DNA of 64,000 bases from Nocardioides gilvus. Lineage in GTDB: Bacteria > Actinomycetota > Actinomycetes > Propionibacteriales > Nocardioidaceae. Both the position numbers and the translations under genes were made by a program. Below, in pieces: positions 44,285 through 55,036 of the stretch; within the stretch, counting starts at the first letter, position 1, and each line of letters opens with the position of its first letter. The stretch covers positions 62,001 through 126,000 of the forward strand of contig NZ_QHKY01000007.1 in assembly GCF_003194605.1 (NCBI RefSeq). The letters are read 5' to 3'. Under the pieces are notes generated by a model. The model did not search any database. It worked only from the letters and a program-made list of their open reading frames with translations, and was not told the DNA's origin.

Positions 44285-45246
44285 ACCAATCGCCCATGCC
44301 TGACCCGACGCCCAACTCGGCTCCCTCTCTCCCCGCGCACCGCAGCGGCTTCGTCTCCTTCGTGGGACGGCCCAACGCGGGCAAGTCCACGCTGACCAAC
44401 GCCTTGGTCGGCACCAAGGTGGTCATCACCTCGAACAAGCCCCAGACCACCCGCACCGTGGTGCGCGGCATCGTGCACCGCCCGGACGCCCAGTTGATCC
44501 TCGTGGACACTCCCGGGCTGCACCGGCCGCGCACGCTCCTGGGTGAGCGCCTCAACGACCTGGTCCGGACGACCCTGTCGGAGGTCGACGTCGTCGCGGT
44601 CTGTTTCCCGGCCAACGAAAAGGTCGGCCCCGGCGACAAGTTCATCGTCAACGAGGTCGGCAAGGTGCGCCGCACGATCAAGGTCGCGATCGCCACCAAG
44701 ACCGACCTTGCGACCCCTGAGCAGATCGCCGACCACCTGCTGGCGATCGCCAGACTGGGTGTCGAGACCAACACCGAGTGGGCAGAGATCATCCCGGTCT
44801 CCGCGCTCGAGGGCGATCAGGTCGGACTGCTCTCCGACCTCCTGGTCGCCCTGCTGCCCGAGGGCCCGCAGCTCTACCCCGACGGCGACCTGACCGATGC
44901 CCCCGAGCAGGTCCTGGCTGCCGAGCTGATCCGTGAAGCGGCGCTCGAGGGCGTACGCGACGAGCTCCCCCACTCGATCGCCGTGGTGGTCGAGGAGATG
45001 GGGCTGCGGGAGGGTCGAGACGAGGACAAGCCGCTCCTCGACATCTACGCCAGTCTCTACGTTGAGCGTGACTCCCAGAAGGGGATCATGATCGGCCACA
45101 AGGGTGCCCGTCTCAAGGAGGTCGGCAAGACTGCTCGACTCCAGATCGAGGCACTGCTGGGCACCCCGGTCTACCTGGACCTGCACATCAAGATCGCCAA
45201 GGACTGGCAGCGCGACCCCCGTCAGTTGCGCAAGCTCGGTTTCTGA
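44281..45246 (+). CDS. era: GTPase Era
   Basis: 321 residues. An essential GTPase that binds the 3' end of 16S rRNA during 30S assembly. G1 is GRPNAGKST (29-37), then SNKPQTTRTVVRGI (G2 region), DTPGLHRPR (G3) and ATKTD (G4). The C-terminal KH domain has IMIGHKGARLKEVGKTARLQ. Its ATG overlaps the siderophore-interacting-protein stop, so it is translationally coupled to a gene that is not a usual era neighbour. The usual upstream partner (the corC/cytidine deaminase-like pair) is 3.5 kb away because of the inserted lipid genes. Confidence 0.97.
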   Translation: MNQSPMPDPTPNSAPSLPAHRSGFVSFVGRPNAGKSTLTNALVGTKVVITSNKPQTTRTVVRGIVHRPDAQLILVDTPGLHRPRTLLGERLNDLVRTTLSEVDVVAVCFPANEKVGPGDKFIVNEVGKVRRTIKVAIATKTDLATPEQIADHLLAIARLGVETNTEWAEIIPVSALEGDQVGLLSDLLVALLPEGPQLYPDGDLTDAPEQVLAAELIREAALEGVRDELPHSIAVVVEEMGLREGRDEDKPLLDIYASLYVERDSQKGIMIGHKGARLKEVGKTARLQIEALLGTPVYLDLHIKIAKDWQRDPRQLRKLGF

Positions 45247-45277
45247 GGGTCTGGTTGATGCTGGGACCGCGGCCGAG

Positions 45278-46117
45278 TCAGGCCGGGACCCAGCAGATCC
45301 CGTACCTGCGACCGGCCTTCCACTGCTTGCGGGTCGGTCCTTCCTGCGACCACCTCACGTCGAGGGGATTGGTGGCCTCCTCGGTGGCGACGTCGCTGCA
45401 CGCGTCGTCCATGGTGGTTTCGATGGACCCAGCACCCGGGTACGCTTCGCCGGAGATGTCGACGGTGCTCACCGCCCGCCAGGCGTGGGCGCCGCGGCAC
45501 GTCGTCCGCTTGAAGGACTTGCTGCCGGGGTCTCCGCTCGCGCAGAGGGCGTAGCGCTCCCGGCGGCCCGGGTCATCGAGCAGTCCCTGCACCGGGGTCT
45601 GGAGCACCAACAGGGTCCGTTCGGTGAGCGGGGCAACGAGGTCGCACCGGAACCAGTCCGCCCCGGCTTCCTCCTGCTCGATGGTCGGGGTGAACCAGAC
45701 CGTGGTCAGGAGACTGCGGCGCAGCAGGTCCTTGTTGCCGCCGAGATGTTTCTGGAGTCGATCGGGGCAGACCCTCGCGACCTGCTTCTGGACGCTCGGC
45801 GCGTCGACAGCGAGCCGCGTCCCGTCGGAGTCCCGCTTGACCCGGCCCACGTAGAAGGTCACGGCGGTGGGCTTCTTGGCACATCCCACGCGCTTCTTCA
45901 CCGGTGCGGTGGGAGCCAAGGCATCGTTCCAGGTGAGTCGGTGGCAGTCGCCCACCTTGGGTCGCCGTGGCGGTTTCGGCTTCTCGGACACGGCCGGCTC
46001 CGGCGTCTGCTGTGTCGACGTCGAGCGCGCGTCGTCCCTGTTGCCCTCGTCGGTGCAGGCGCTGAGGCCGAAGAGCATCGTCAGGCACGCCAGGGCGGAG
46101 ACTGAGGCGTGCCTCAC
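45278..46117 (-). CDS. Lipoprotein, septum-formation-family-like
   Basis: 279 residues. The N-terminus RHASVSALACLTMLFGLSAC has a lipobox LSAC with Cys near residue 20, followed by a Thr/Pro/Lys linker. The mature part has repeated Cys-bearing VGDC...GC...CP...RCD...CASGD...TCRGAHAW segments, like the Septum_form domain found in actinobacterial surface proteins. Several Cys pairs suggest disulfides outside the cell. Function unknown. GTG 46117 overlaps the flavodoxin stop by GTGA, so it is the second gene of that unit. Convergent with era. Confidence 0.75.
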   Translation of the reverse strand: MRHASVSALACLTMLFGLSACTDEGNRDDARSTSTQQTPEPAVSEKPKPPRRPKVGDCHRLTWNDALAPTAPVKKRVGCAKKPTAVTFYVGRVKRDSDGTRLAVDAPSVQKQVARVCPDRLQKHLGGNKDLLRRSLLTTVWFTPTIEQEEAGADWFRCDLVAPLTERTLLVLQTPVQGLLDDPGRRERYALCASGDPGSKSFKRTTCRGAHAWRAVSTVDISGEAYPGAGSIETTMDDACSDVATEEATNPLDVRWSQEGPTRKQWKAGRRYGICWVPA

Positions 46118-46632
46118 CGCTCCTCCAGGGTCAACGCCGCGAGAGTGGCGCCCAGTTCGTACGCGGCCTCGCGCTCGACGTCGCCCACGTCTCCCAGGAT
46201 CTCCAGCGGTGGCGCCATCTGGCGCCACGGCAGCGCGCCGGCGATGCTGAGCACGGACCGGGTCGCGCCGGTCGTGTCGTAGCGGCCGTGCACCCAGAGC
46301 CCGTACGGCAACTTGGTGGCCGACGACCCGAGAGCGCCGCCGTCACCGCCGCCGTCGGGCGCAAGTGCTCCGCCGGCCGCCAGGAAGACGGTGTCGAAGA
46401 AGTGCTTGAGCGCCCCGCTCATGTACCCGAAGTTTGCGGTGGTCCCGAGCAGCAGGCCGTCGGCGGCGGCGAGGTCGTCGATGCCGGCCTCGAGAGCGTG
46501 GCACGACACGATCTCCAGATCGCCCGAGCCGGCCTCCGCCAACTCCGGGGCCCGGGTGCCGGCCAGCACGGCCTCGGTCAGAGCCTGCGAGACAGGAGTG
46601 GGGGAGTGATGGACTACCAGCAGTCGGGACAT
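46114..46632 (-). CDS. Flavodoxin-fold NAD(P)H-dependent reductase-like protein
   Basis: 172 residues. The FMN-binding flavodoxin-like fold starts with MSRLLVVHHSPTPVSQALTE (phosphate loop). LLLGTTANFGYMSGALKHFF and DTVFLAAGGALAPD form the flavin-stacking and dimer region of the NADPH-dependent FMN reductase group. The start at ATG 46632 directly precedes the first strand. Coupled by 4 bp to the lipoprotein gene downstream. The electron acceptor is unknown. It is divergent from the leuA leader with 81 bp between the starts. Confidence 0.85.
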   Translation of the reverse strand: MSRLLVVHHSPTPVSQALTEAVLAGTRAPELAEAGSGDLEIVSCHALEAGIDDLAAADGLLLGTTANFGYMSGALKHFFDTVFLAAGGALAPDGGGDGGALGSSATKLPYGLWVHGRYDTTGATRSVLSIAGALPWRQMAPPLEILGDVGDVEREAAYELGATLAALTLEER

Positions 46633-46713
46633 GCCTCCCAGCCTACGAGTCGCGCGATCTGTGCCCACCTCAAGTCGCGTCAGTGCGGTGATGGGCGTAT
46701 CGTGGCTCGTGTC

Positions 46714-46758
46714 ATGAAGCGATTCTTTCTCCTCCTTCGCCGCCGCAGCGAGGCCTGA
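46714..46758 (+). CDS. leuA leader peptide (MKRFFLLLRRRSEA)
   Basis: A 14-codon ORF with three consecutive Leu codons CTC CTC CTT (46729-46737) flanked by Phe and Arg codons, 75 bp upstream of leuA. Leucine-rich leader peptides before leuA are known from computational studies of actinobacteria as leucine-dependent leader elements. Here the Leu codon run CTCCTCCTTC (46729-46738) can pair with GAACGAGGAG (46819-46828) around the leuA SD, 9 of 10 positions. I find no T-tailed terminator, so control of translation is more likely than of transcription. Confidence 0.75.
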   Translation: MKRFFLLLRRRSEA

Positions 46759-46788
46759 AGCACATCCGGCCCCCTCGTTGCGGAGTGA

Positions 46789-48612
<1,824 letters not shown>

Positions 48613-48632
48613 TCGCGGAGAAGTTCGCCGGG

Positions 48633-51080
48633 TCAGGCGCGCTCAACGCCGGAGTTCGTCTCCCGTTTGCGCCTCGACGACTCGGTCAGTGGCAGCAGGA
48701 CGGTCACGGTCGTGCCGGCGAGGTGGGCGGAGTCGATGGTGATCGTGCCTCCGTGGGCCAGGATGATCGACTGGACCGTCGAGAGCCCGAGGCCGGTGCC
48801 CTGTATCTCGCGGCGCTGTGCCGTGGTGCTGCGCCAGAAGCGCGTGAAGAGGTGCACCTGCTCGTCGGCTGCGATGCCCAGGCCGTCGTCGTGCACCAGG
48901 AAGCGGCCCTGGCCCTCGCTCACGTCGAGCACACAGCGCACCTGTCCGCCGTCCTCGGTGAACTTCACTGCGTTGCTCAGCAGGTTGGTCAGGGCGAGCG
49001 TCAGGGTGGGGAGGTCGCCGATCACGCTCACCTCGTCGGCCGGCGGCTCGAAGGTGACCGTGAGGGAGCGATTCTCGACGAGACCGGAGGTGGCGTCGCG
49101 GGCCTTGGCCAGGACATCGCGCAGATCGACCGGGTCCCGGTCCCAACTCAGGGTGTTGGAGGCCAGACCGCTGAGGGCGAGCAGGTTGTCGACCAGGGTC
49201 ACCAACCGTTCCCCGTTGCGGGTGATGGCCTCCAGCGCCTTCACCTGACCCGCGGAGAGGTCACCCAGGTCGCCCTCGACGAGCATCTCCCCGTACCCGA
49301 TGATCGTGCTCACCGGGGTGCGCAGCTCGTGGCTGACGGTCGAGACGAACTGATCCTTGGCGGTGTCGAGGTCCTTGAGCCGTCCGACGATCTGCCGCTC
49401 CTTCTCGAGCGCAGTGACCAGGAGCTCTGCGGTCTGGTGGAGTTCGGTGACGTCGGAGCCCACGCACAGGTAGCCGATGAGCGTGTCCCCGTGGTCGTGG
49501 ATCCCGCTCAACGTCGTCGACACCCGACGGGTGGGGGCGCCGTCCCGGTTCAGGCTGGTCCGCCACTCCCAGTCGGTGGGCGGCGCGTCGACCTGGTGCT
49601 GCACCAGCGACGAGAAGTCTGCGGGGGCGTCATGGGCGGCTGCCCACGCGCTGAAACCCGCGGGGTCGAGGATGTCGGTGAAGGGCCTGCCCACGGCGTC
49701 GTACGTGCTCTGACCCAGCATGGCCTGGGCCCCGGCGTTGAAGAGGGTGATCCGGCCGTTGGTGTCCGTACCGATGATCGCGGTGTCGAGAGCGGCGCCC
49801 AGGACGTGCTCCATCAGCCCCGCCGCGTTGCGTTCGGCCGTCATGTCCAGCCCGGTCATCACCACGTGCGTCGGGGTGCCGGTGTCGTCGCAGACGACGC
49901 CGGAGGTCCACAGGACGCGGTGCTCACAGCCTTCGAGGTCGCGGACCCGTCCGTCGACGCTGGTGGGGATCAGTGACCCGTCCATCGTGGTGAACATCGC
50001 GGCAGCCTGCGCGCGGTGCTCAGGCGAGACGATGGTCTCCCAGATGGGACGTCCCACCACGTCGTCGGTGCGATGACCGAGGATCAGGCTGACCGCGGGG
50101 TTCGCCCGGAGCACGGTGCCGGCCATGTCGCTGACCATGATCATGCACCCGGTCGTGGCGAGGGTCATGTCGCTGAGGTCTCGGGAGGCCCGCAGCTCCC
50201 TCGCCAGACGGTCGCTCTGGTGCATCGAGAGGGCCACGGGCAGGCACAGCAGAGTCATGGCGACGAGGTAGCCCTGGGTGAGGCTGCCGACGACGACGGG
50301 GTCGGTGGCCGTGCCCTGCGACCACGCGAAGGGACCGTGCCCGAACGCAGCGTAGACATTGATCCCCACCGCGCAGAACAGGATCTGCCAACTGACGATG
50401 CGGAGTCCGAACCGGTAGGCGGCCCAGGTGAGCAGGGGGAGTGGGAGAAAGACGAGCGCAAGGTGCTGGGACGGCGCGAAGACGACGCCGATGGCGCCTG
50501 CGAGCAACAGGCTCTGCACCACGAAGGCCGCAGGATGGAACCGACGCAGGGTGCCGGGTCCGGTGGTCAGGACCGGCACGATGACCAGGACCGAGGCGAG
50601 GTGCGAGATGCCCAGGAGGATGAGCGAGGGAGGGGGTGTGTCTCCCTGGGAGGTGGCGTAGATGACGCCGCCGAGCACCATGACGGTGGCAGCTGCCGCT
50701 GCGCTCCCCATCAGCCTGACCACGTCCATCTGTCTGCGCAGCACGACGTCGGACGGGTCACGGCGACCGCGCAGGACCAAGGCTCCAGCCAGGGCGGCCA
50801 CGAGGCTGGCCGACCCGTAGGCGAGCGAGAAGGTCACCGGGCGGTCACTCATCAGGAGCGCGGTGTAGTGGGAGACGCCGATGATCGGCACGAGGACCAG
50901 CCAGAGGCGTAGAGGCATCCGGGCCAGCAGCGCGACACTGAGACCGGCCACCGGCCACCAGGCCATGACCGGGAGGCCATCGGGTGAGAGGCGCAGGGCG
51001 CTGAAGCCTGTCGCGACGACGGCGCACAGCACCAGAGCGGCCCAGAGGGTCCCGCCCGGGTGCAGAGGTCGTGGCGTCAC
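48633..51080 (-). CDS. Membrane sensor histidine kinase with two PAS domains
   Basis: 815 residues. Residues ~1-290 have eight or so TM segments (MASE1-like; GLPVMAWWPVAGLSVALLAR has the WPVAG motif). A first PAS (~300-420) and a second PAS (~425-545) with PAC-like ends follow. A short coiled coil precedes the kinase core: HisKA with SHELRTPVSTIIGYGEML (phospho-accepting His about 584), N box TNLLSNAVKFTED, G1 DDGLGIAAD and G2 GTGLGLSTVQSI. It should autophosphorylate and signal to a response regulator that is not visible in this window (orphan kinase). GTG 51080 is the start. The signal is unknown. Confidence 0.9.
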   Translation of the reverse strand: MTPRPLHPGGTLWAALVLCAVVATGFSALRLSPDGLPVMAWWPVAGLSVALLARMPLRLWLVLVPIIGVSHYTALLMSDRPVTFSLAYGSASLVAALAGALVLRGRRDPSDVVLRRQMDVVRLMGSAAAAATVMVLGGVIYATSQGDTPPPSLILLGISHLASVLVIVPVLTTGPGTLRRFHPAAFVVQSLLLAGAIGVVFAPSQHLALVFLPLPLLTWAAYRFGLRIVSWQILFCAVGINVYAAFGHGPFAWSQGTATDPVVVGSLTQGYLVAMTLLCLPVALSMHQSDRLARELRASRDLSDMTLATTGCMIMVSDMAGTVLRANPAVSLILGHRTDDVVGRPIWETIVSPEHRAQAAAMFTTMDGSLIPTSVDGRVRDLEGCEHRVLWTSGVVCDDTGTPTHVVMTGLDMTAERNAAGLMEHVLGAALDTAIIGTDTNGRITLFNAGAQAMLGQSTYDAVGRPFTDILDPAGFSAWAAAHDAPADFSSLVQHQVDAPPTDWEWRTSLNRDGAPTRRVSTTLSGIHDHGDTLIGYLCVGSDVTELHQTAELLVTALEKERQIVGRLKDLDTAKDQFVSTVSHELRTPVSTIIGYGEMLVEGDLGDLSAGQVKALEAITRNGERLVTLVDNLLALSGLASNTLSWDRDPVDLRDVLAKARDATSGLVENRSLTVTFEPPADEVSVIGDLPTLTLALTNLLSNAVKFTEDGGQVRCVLDVSEGQGRFLVHDDGLGIAADEQVHLFTRFWRSTTAQRREIQGTGLGLSTVQSIILAHGGTITIDSAHLAGTTVTVLLPLTESSRRKRETNSGVERA

Positions 51081-51187
51081 GTCGGAAAGTCTCCCAGCAT
51101 GAGCGGACGAATGTGCGGCTTGACCCGAGTTTCATCGATGTTGGCCGAACGCGCCGGCCGCTACCCCGTCCACAGCCTCGTGAGAGG

Positions 51188-51193
51188 CACAAT
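51188..51193 (+). promoter_or_regulatory. Putative -10 hexamer for recO
   Basis: CACAAT, 6 bp before GTG 51200. The intervening GGAGGG could alternatively act as an SD. Confidence 0.35.
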
Positions 51194-51199
51194 GGAGGG

Positions 51200-51928
51200 G
51201 TGCCTCTCTATCGCGACGAGGCGGTCGTCCTGCGCACCCACAAGTTGGGGGAGGCGGACCGCATCATCACCCTCCTGACCCGACACCACGGGCTGGTCCG
51301 AGCGGTGGCGAAGGGGGTACGACGGACGACGTCGCGCTGGGGTGCGCGCCTGGAGCCGTTCACCCACGTCGACCTGCAACTGGCCGAGGGTCGCTCACTC
51401 GACGTGATCACCCAGGCGGAGACGTTGACCCCGTTCCATCCCGGCCTCGGGATGGACTACGACCGCTACACGGCCGGGACGGTCATGCTGGAGACGGCCG
51501 AACGTCTCGTGGCCGAGGAGAAGGAACCGGCACTCCAGCAGTTCCTGCTGCTGGTGGGTGGGCTGCGGGCGATGATTGCCGGGGAGCATGCTCCGGGCCA
51601 GGTCCTGGACTCCTACCTGCTGCGTTCCCTGGCGGTGGCGGGGTACGCCCCGTCCTTCGACCACTGCGTGCGGTGCGGGACCGAGGGGCCCCACCGCTTC
51701 TTCCACCCCGCCGCGGGCGGGGTGCTGTGCAGCGTGTGTCGGATGCCCGGATCGGCCACCCCGGCCCCCGCGACCCTGGTGCTGCTGGGGGCGCTGATGG
51801 CGGGCGACTGGCCGGTGGTGCACGCCGCCGATCCCCGTTCCCGCAAGGAGGCCAGCGGTCTGGTTGCGGCCTACCTGGCGTGGCACATGGAGCGTGGACT
51901 GCGGTCACTGGCCTACGTCGAACGATGA
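51200..51928 (+). CDS. recO: DNA repair protein RecO
   Basis: 242 residues. The N-terminal OB fold ([20 protein letters not shown]) and [20 protein letters not shown] bind DNA. A zinc finger of two CxxC pairs is in [11 protein letters not shown] and LCSVCRMPG. RecO loads RecA on gaps with RecR and anneals strands coated by SSB. GTG 51200 starts immediately before the OB fold. uppS follows, its GTG 29 bp after the stop, the conserved order recO-uppS in actinobacteria. Confidence 0.96.
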   Translation: MPLYRDEAVVLRTHKLGEADRIITLLTRHHGLVRAVAKGVRRTTSRWGARLEPFTHVDLQLAEGRSLDVITQAETLTPFHPGLGMDYDRYTAGTVMLETAERLVAEEKEPALQQFLLLVGGLRAMIAGEHAPGQVLDSYLLRSLAVAGYAPSFDHCVRCGTEGPHRFFHPAAGGVLCSVCRMPGSATPAPATLVLLGALMAGDWPVVHAADPRSRKEASGLVAAYLAWHMERGLRSLAYVER

Positions 51929-51944
51929 CCGGGCACGCAGGTTC

Positions 51945-51950
51945 TAGGCT
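51945..51950 (+). promoter_or_regulatory. Putative -10 hexamer for uppS
   Basis: TAGGCT, 7 bp before GTG 51958. It favours that start over the in-frame ATG at 51925, which overlaps the recO stop. Confidence 0.45.
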
Positions 51951-51957
51951 GCACACT

Positions 51958-52764
51958 GTGAATCGTTCCGTCAGCCGACCCACCCCACATCCGAGTGGCG
52001 CGACCCCGCCCCCGATCCCGGCCGAGCTCGTACCGGAGCACGTCGCGATCGTGATGGACGGCAACGGCCGGTGGGCCAAGGAACGAGGCCTGCCACGAAC
52101 GCGAGGTCACGAGCAGGGGGAGTCATCCCTCTTCGACGTCGTGGAGGGCGCCATCGAGATCGGGGTCAAGGCGATCTCCGCCTATGCCTTCTCGACCGAG
52201 AACTGGTCCCGGTCTCCCGCTGAGGTCAAGTTCCTGATGGGGTTCAACCGCGACGTGATCCGCCGCCGTCGTGACGAGATGCACGAGCTCGGGGTGCGGG
52301 TGCGATGGGCCGGTCGAGCTCCGCGGTTGTGGCGCTCGGTGATCCGCGAGCTCCAGGCGGCCGAGGAACTGACCCGGGACAACACGGTCTGCACCCTGAC
52401 GATGTGCGTCAACTACGGTGGCAGGGCCGAGCTCGCCGACGCCGTGCAGGCGATCGCGCGCAAGGTGGCCGCAGGGCGGCTCGACCCCGAGAGGATCACC
52501 GAGAAGACGATCGCGGCCCACCTCTACGTGCCTGAGCTGTCCGATGCCGACATGGTCTGGCGCACGTCGGGGGAGCAGCGGCTCTCGAACTTCATGACCT
52601 GGCAGTCCGCCTACTCGGAGTTCGTCTTCTCCGACGTGCTGTGGCCCGACGTCGACCGACGTCACCTCTGGGCCGCGATCGACGAGTACGCACGTCGCGA
52701 CCGTCGCTACGGAGGCGCGGTCCCCAACGAACAGCCCCAGACCGAGGCCGACACCGGCCTGTGA
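51958..52764 (+). CDS. uppS: Isoprenyl transferase (undecaprenyl/decaprenyl diphosphate synthase type)
   Basis: 268 residues. A cis-prenyltransferase that makes the lipid carrier for cell-wall synthesis. [17 protein letters not shown] carries the catalytic Asp near residue 34. Also present are [33 protein letters not shown] and the [20 protein letters not shown] segment. Actinobacterial UppS enzymes may be of the Z-decaprenyl type; chain length cannot be read. The start is GTG 51958, or ATG 51925 if coupled to recO; both keep the frame. It ends 1 bp before the convergent zur gene. Confidence 0.95.
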   Translation: MNRSVSRPTPHPSGATPPPIPAELVPEHVAIVMDGNGRWAKERGLPRTRGHEQGESSLFDVVEGAIEIGVKAISAYAFSTENWSRSPAEVKFLMGFNRDVIRRRRDEMHELGVRVRWAGRAPRLWRSVIRELQAAEELTRDNTVCTLTMCVNYGGRAELADAVQAIARKVAAGRLDPERITEKTIAAHLYVPELSDADMVWRTSGEQRLSNFMTWQSAYSEFVFSDVLWPDVDRRHLWAAIDEYARRDRRYGGAVPNEQPQTEADTGL

Positions 52765-52765
52765 C

Positions 52766-53212
52766 TCAGGGGGCTCCGGCGCACTTGGGGCAGGTACCGA
52801 AGAGTTCCAGTTCGTGGCTGATGTCGGCATAGCCGAACGTCCGCCCGATCGCCCCCGCCCAGTCCTCGACTGCCGGGCCCTCGATCTCCTCCGTGGCGCC
52901 GCAGGTGCGGCAGACGAGATGGTGGTGGTGCCGGGTCGTTGCGCAGCGCCGGTAGACCGCTTCGCCCTCCTCCGTGCGCAGGACGTCGACCACTCCGGCG
53001 TCGGCGAGCGCCGCCAGCGTCCGGTAGACAGTGGCGAGTCCGACCTTCTCGCCGTGACCGGCGATCAGGTCATGGATCTCCTGGGCGGAGCGGAAGTCCG
53101 CCACGGTGCCCAGCGCCTCGGTCACCGCCGTACGTTGTCGTGTGGGGCGCAGGGCGCCTGGTTCGGGGGAGCTCGGCGCAGCGCTCACCCGGTCGCGGTC
53201 AGTGTTCGTCAT
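52766..53212 (-). CDS. zur: Fur family zinc-responsive regulator (Zur)
   Basis: 148 residues. The winged helix (LRPTRQRTAVTEALGTVADF to LATVYRTLAALADAG) binds operator DNA. The metal sites include TTRHHHHLVCRTCGATEEIE and the C-terminal ELFGTCPKCAGA, giving the two CxxC structural-zinc pairs of Fur/Zur. Assignment to Zur rather than Fur rests on its place as the last gene of znuA-znuC-znuB-zur. ATG 53212 lies within the end of znuB (14-bp overlap), so repressor synthesis is coupled to the transporter, giving feedback. The Zur boxes lie upstream of znuA. Confidence 0.93.
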   Translation of the reverse strand: MTNTDRDRVSAAPSSPEPGALRPTRQRTAVTEALGTVADFRSAQEIHDLIAGHGEKVGLATVYRTLAALADAGVVDVLRTEEGEAVYRRCATTRHHHHLVCRTCGATEEIEGPAVEDWAGAIGRTFGYADISHELELFGTCPKCAGAP

Positions 53213-54206
53213 AGTGCTCTCCGTGGGGCGCGTGACGGTGTCCGTCGTGCAGGTAGTCGACGTGGTCACCGTGGGGCACTGCCTCGTGGCCGCAGTGTGC
53301 TCCGTGCACGTGTACGTGGTGCGTGCTGGCGGCCTGCCCCGACGGGGCGTCGTCGGTGAAGGGGAGCAGCCGTCTGGTCCGGCGCCGCATCAGGGCGCCG
53401 ACCGGCCACGCGACCAGGAAGATCACCAGGCTGACCAGGACGATGGAGGCGCCCGGGGCGACGTCCGCCCGGTAGGAGGCGGCTGCAGCCAGCAACAGCC
53501 CGCCGACCGCGGCGGTCATCCCCACTCCCATGGACATCGCCAGCGTCCGGCGGAAGGACGAGGTCACCTGCTGCGCCGCGGCGACCGGGATGACCATCAG
53601 CGCGGAGACCAGCAGCAACCCGACCGTACGCATCGCCACCGTCACCGAGACGGCGGCGAGCACGGCGACCAGGAGGTTGTAGAACCTGACGTTCAGTCCG
53701 GCCACCTTCGCGAACTCGTGGTCGTGGGCCACGGCGAAGAGTTGCGGCGCCAGTCCGACGCACAGGATCACCAGCACCACACCCATCACCATGGTGACCA
53801 GCACGTCGGAGGGGGTGATGGAGACGATCGAGCCGAAGAGGTACTGGTTCAGGCTGCTGGTGCTCTCACCACCCAGGTTGGCCACGAAGATGCCACCGGC
53901 CAGGCCCCCGTAGAAGAGCAGGGCCAGCGCCACGTCACCGCCGGAGAGTCCGCGCTCACGGATCAGCTCGATGGCGATCGCGCCCAGGACCGCGGCAACG
54001 ACGGCCGTCCAGGTGGGTGCGGTGCTGGTGACGAGTCCGATGGCGACGCCGGTGACCGCGACGTGGCCGAGGCCGTCTCCCATCAGCGACATCCGGCGCT
54101 GTACGAGGTAGGTCCCGACGGCCGGGACGGCCAGCCCCGTGAAGAAGGCAGCCAACAGGGCTCGTTGCATGAACCCGGACTGCATCAGGGCGACGAACTC
54201 GCTCAT
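53199..54206 (-). CDS. znuB: Zinc ABC transporter permease
   Basis: 335 residues. An ABC-3 family permease with eight to nine TM helices. LVQRRMSLMGDGLGHVAVTG and VALALLFYGGLAGGIFVANL are family signatures. An unusual cytosolic C-terminal tail of about 40 residues is His-rich (HHVHVHGAHCGHEAVPHGDH, then YLHDGHRHAPHGEHYDEH). The canonical permeases end soon after the last TM helix, so the tail is an extra zinc-binding module. ATG 54206 shares one base with the znuC stop (TGATG). Same operon as znuA, znuC and zur. Confidence 0.93.
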   Translation of the reverse strand: MSEFVALMQSGFMQRALLAAFFTGLAVPAVGTYLVQRRMSLMGDGLGHVAVTGVAIGLVTSTAPTWTAVVAAVLGAIAIELIRERGLSGGDVALALLFYGGLAGGIFVANLGGESTSSLNQYLFGSIVSITPSDVLVTMVMGVVLVILCVGLAPQLFAVAHDHEFAKVAGLNVRFYNLLVAVLAAVSVTVAMRTVGLLLVSALMVIPVAAAQQVTSSFRRTLAMSMGVGMTAAVGGLLLAAAASYRADVAPGASIVLVSLVIFLVAWPVGALMRRRTRRLLPFTDDAPSGQAASTHHVHVHGAHCGHEAVPHGDHVDYLHDGHRHAPHGEHYDEH

Positions 54207-55036
54207 CAGCGGACCTCCTCGTCCGGGTCAGGTGTCTCGAAGGGGCCTGCGACGTGCGGGACGTGGTCCAGGGCAGGGGACTGCGGTGGATGGTGCGCGT
54301 GTCCGAGACCGAGGTCAGGGTGGTGCACCTGGGCTTCCGCGAGCGGCTCGCCGTCGTGGACCACCCGTCCGTCGCGCAGGACGACGGATCGGTCGATGAG
54401 CGGAGCCAGCGGGCCGAGCTCGTGGGCCACCAGGACGATGGTCACGCCACGGTCCGACAGGGTGGCCAAGGTGTCGGCCAGCACCTGCTGGTTGGGCATG
54501 TCGACACCGGCGGTGGGTTCGTCGAGGAAGAGCAGATCGGGCTGGCCGGCCAGTGAACGGGCGATCAGCACGCGTTGCTGCTGGCCCCCCGACAGGTTGG
54601 AGACCGCCGCACGCTTCTCCCCACTCAGCCCGACGATCTCGATCGCCCTCGTCACCAGGTCGCGGTCCTTGTGAGACATCGGCAGGAACGGGCGGCGGTG
54701 GGTGAGGCGCCCCGACGACACCACCTCCCAGACCGAGGCCGGGACCCCGGAGCCGGCTCCCGAACGCTGCGGCACGAAACCGACCCGCTGCCAGTCGTGG
54801 AAGTGTCCGATCTCGGTGCCGAACAGCCGCACCGAGCCGCGGGCGACGGGGCGCAGACCGGTCATGGCCCGGACCAGGGTCGACTTGCCGGATCCGTTGG
54901 CGCCCATCAGCGCGACGAACTCGCCCGTCGTGATCTGGAGGTCGACGCCACGCACCACGGGTCGACCCTCGATGGAGACCGAGACGTTGGTCAGTCGCAC
55001 CGGCACGTCGTCGTCGGAACTGGACCTGCTCAGCAC
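54206..55036 (-). CDS. znuC: Zinc ABC transporter ATP-binding protein
   Basis: 276 residues. Walker A is GANGSGKST (about 46-54), the ABC signature is LSGGQQQRVLIARSL, Walker B is LLFLDEPTAGVD, and H-loop VAHELG follows. The N-terminal residues before LTNVSVSIEG are Asp/Ser-rich. The C-terminus after the H-loop has a His/Pro tail (VHHPDLGLGHAHHPPQSP) that is atypical for an ATPase of this size. GTG 55036 overlaps znuA by 7 bp. It drives zinc import through ZnuB with ZnuA delivering Zn2+. Confidence 0.95.
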   Translation of the reverse strand: MLSRSSSDDDVPVRLTNVSVSIEGRPVVRGVDLQITTGEFVALMGANGSGKSTLVRAMTGLRPVARGSVRLFGTEIGHFHDWQRVGFVPQRSGAGSGVPASVWEVVSSGRLTHRRPFLPMSHKDRDLVTRAIEIVGLSGEKRAAVSNLSGGQQQRVLIARSLAGQPDLLFLDEPTAGVDMPNQQVLADTLATLSDRGVTIVLVAHELGPLAPLIDRSVVLRDGRVVHDGEPLAEAQVHHPDLGLGHAHHPPQSPALDHVPHVAGPFETPDPDEEVR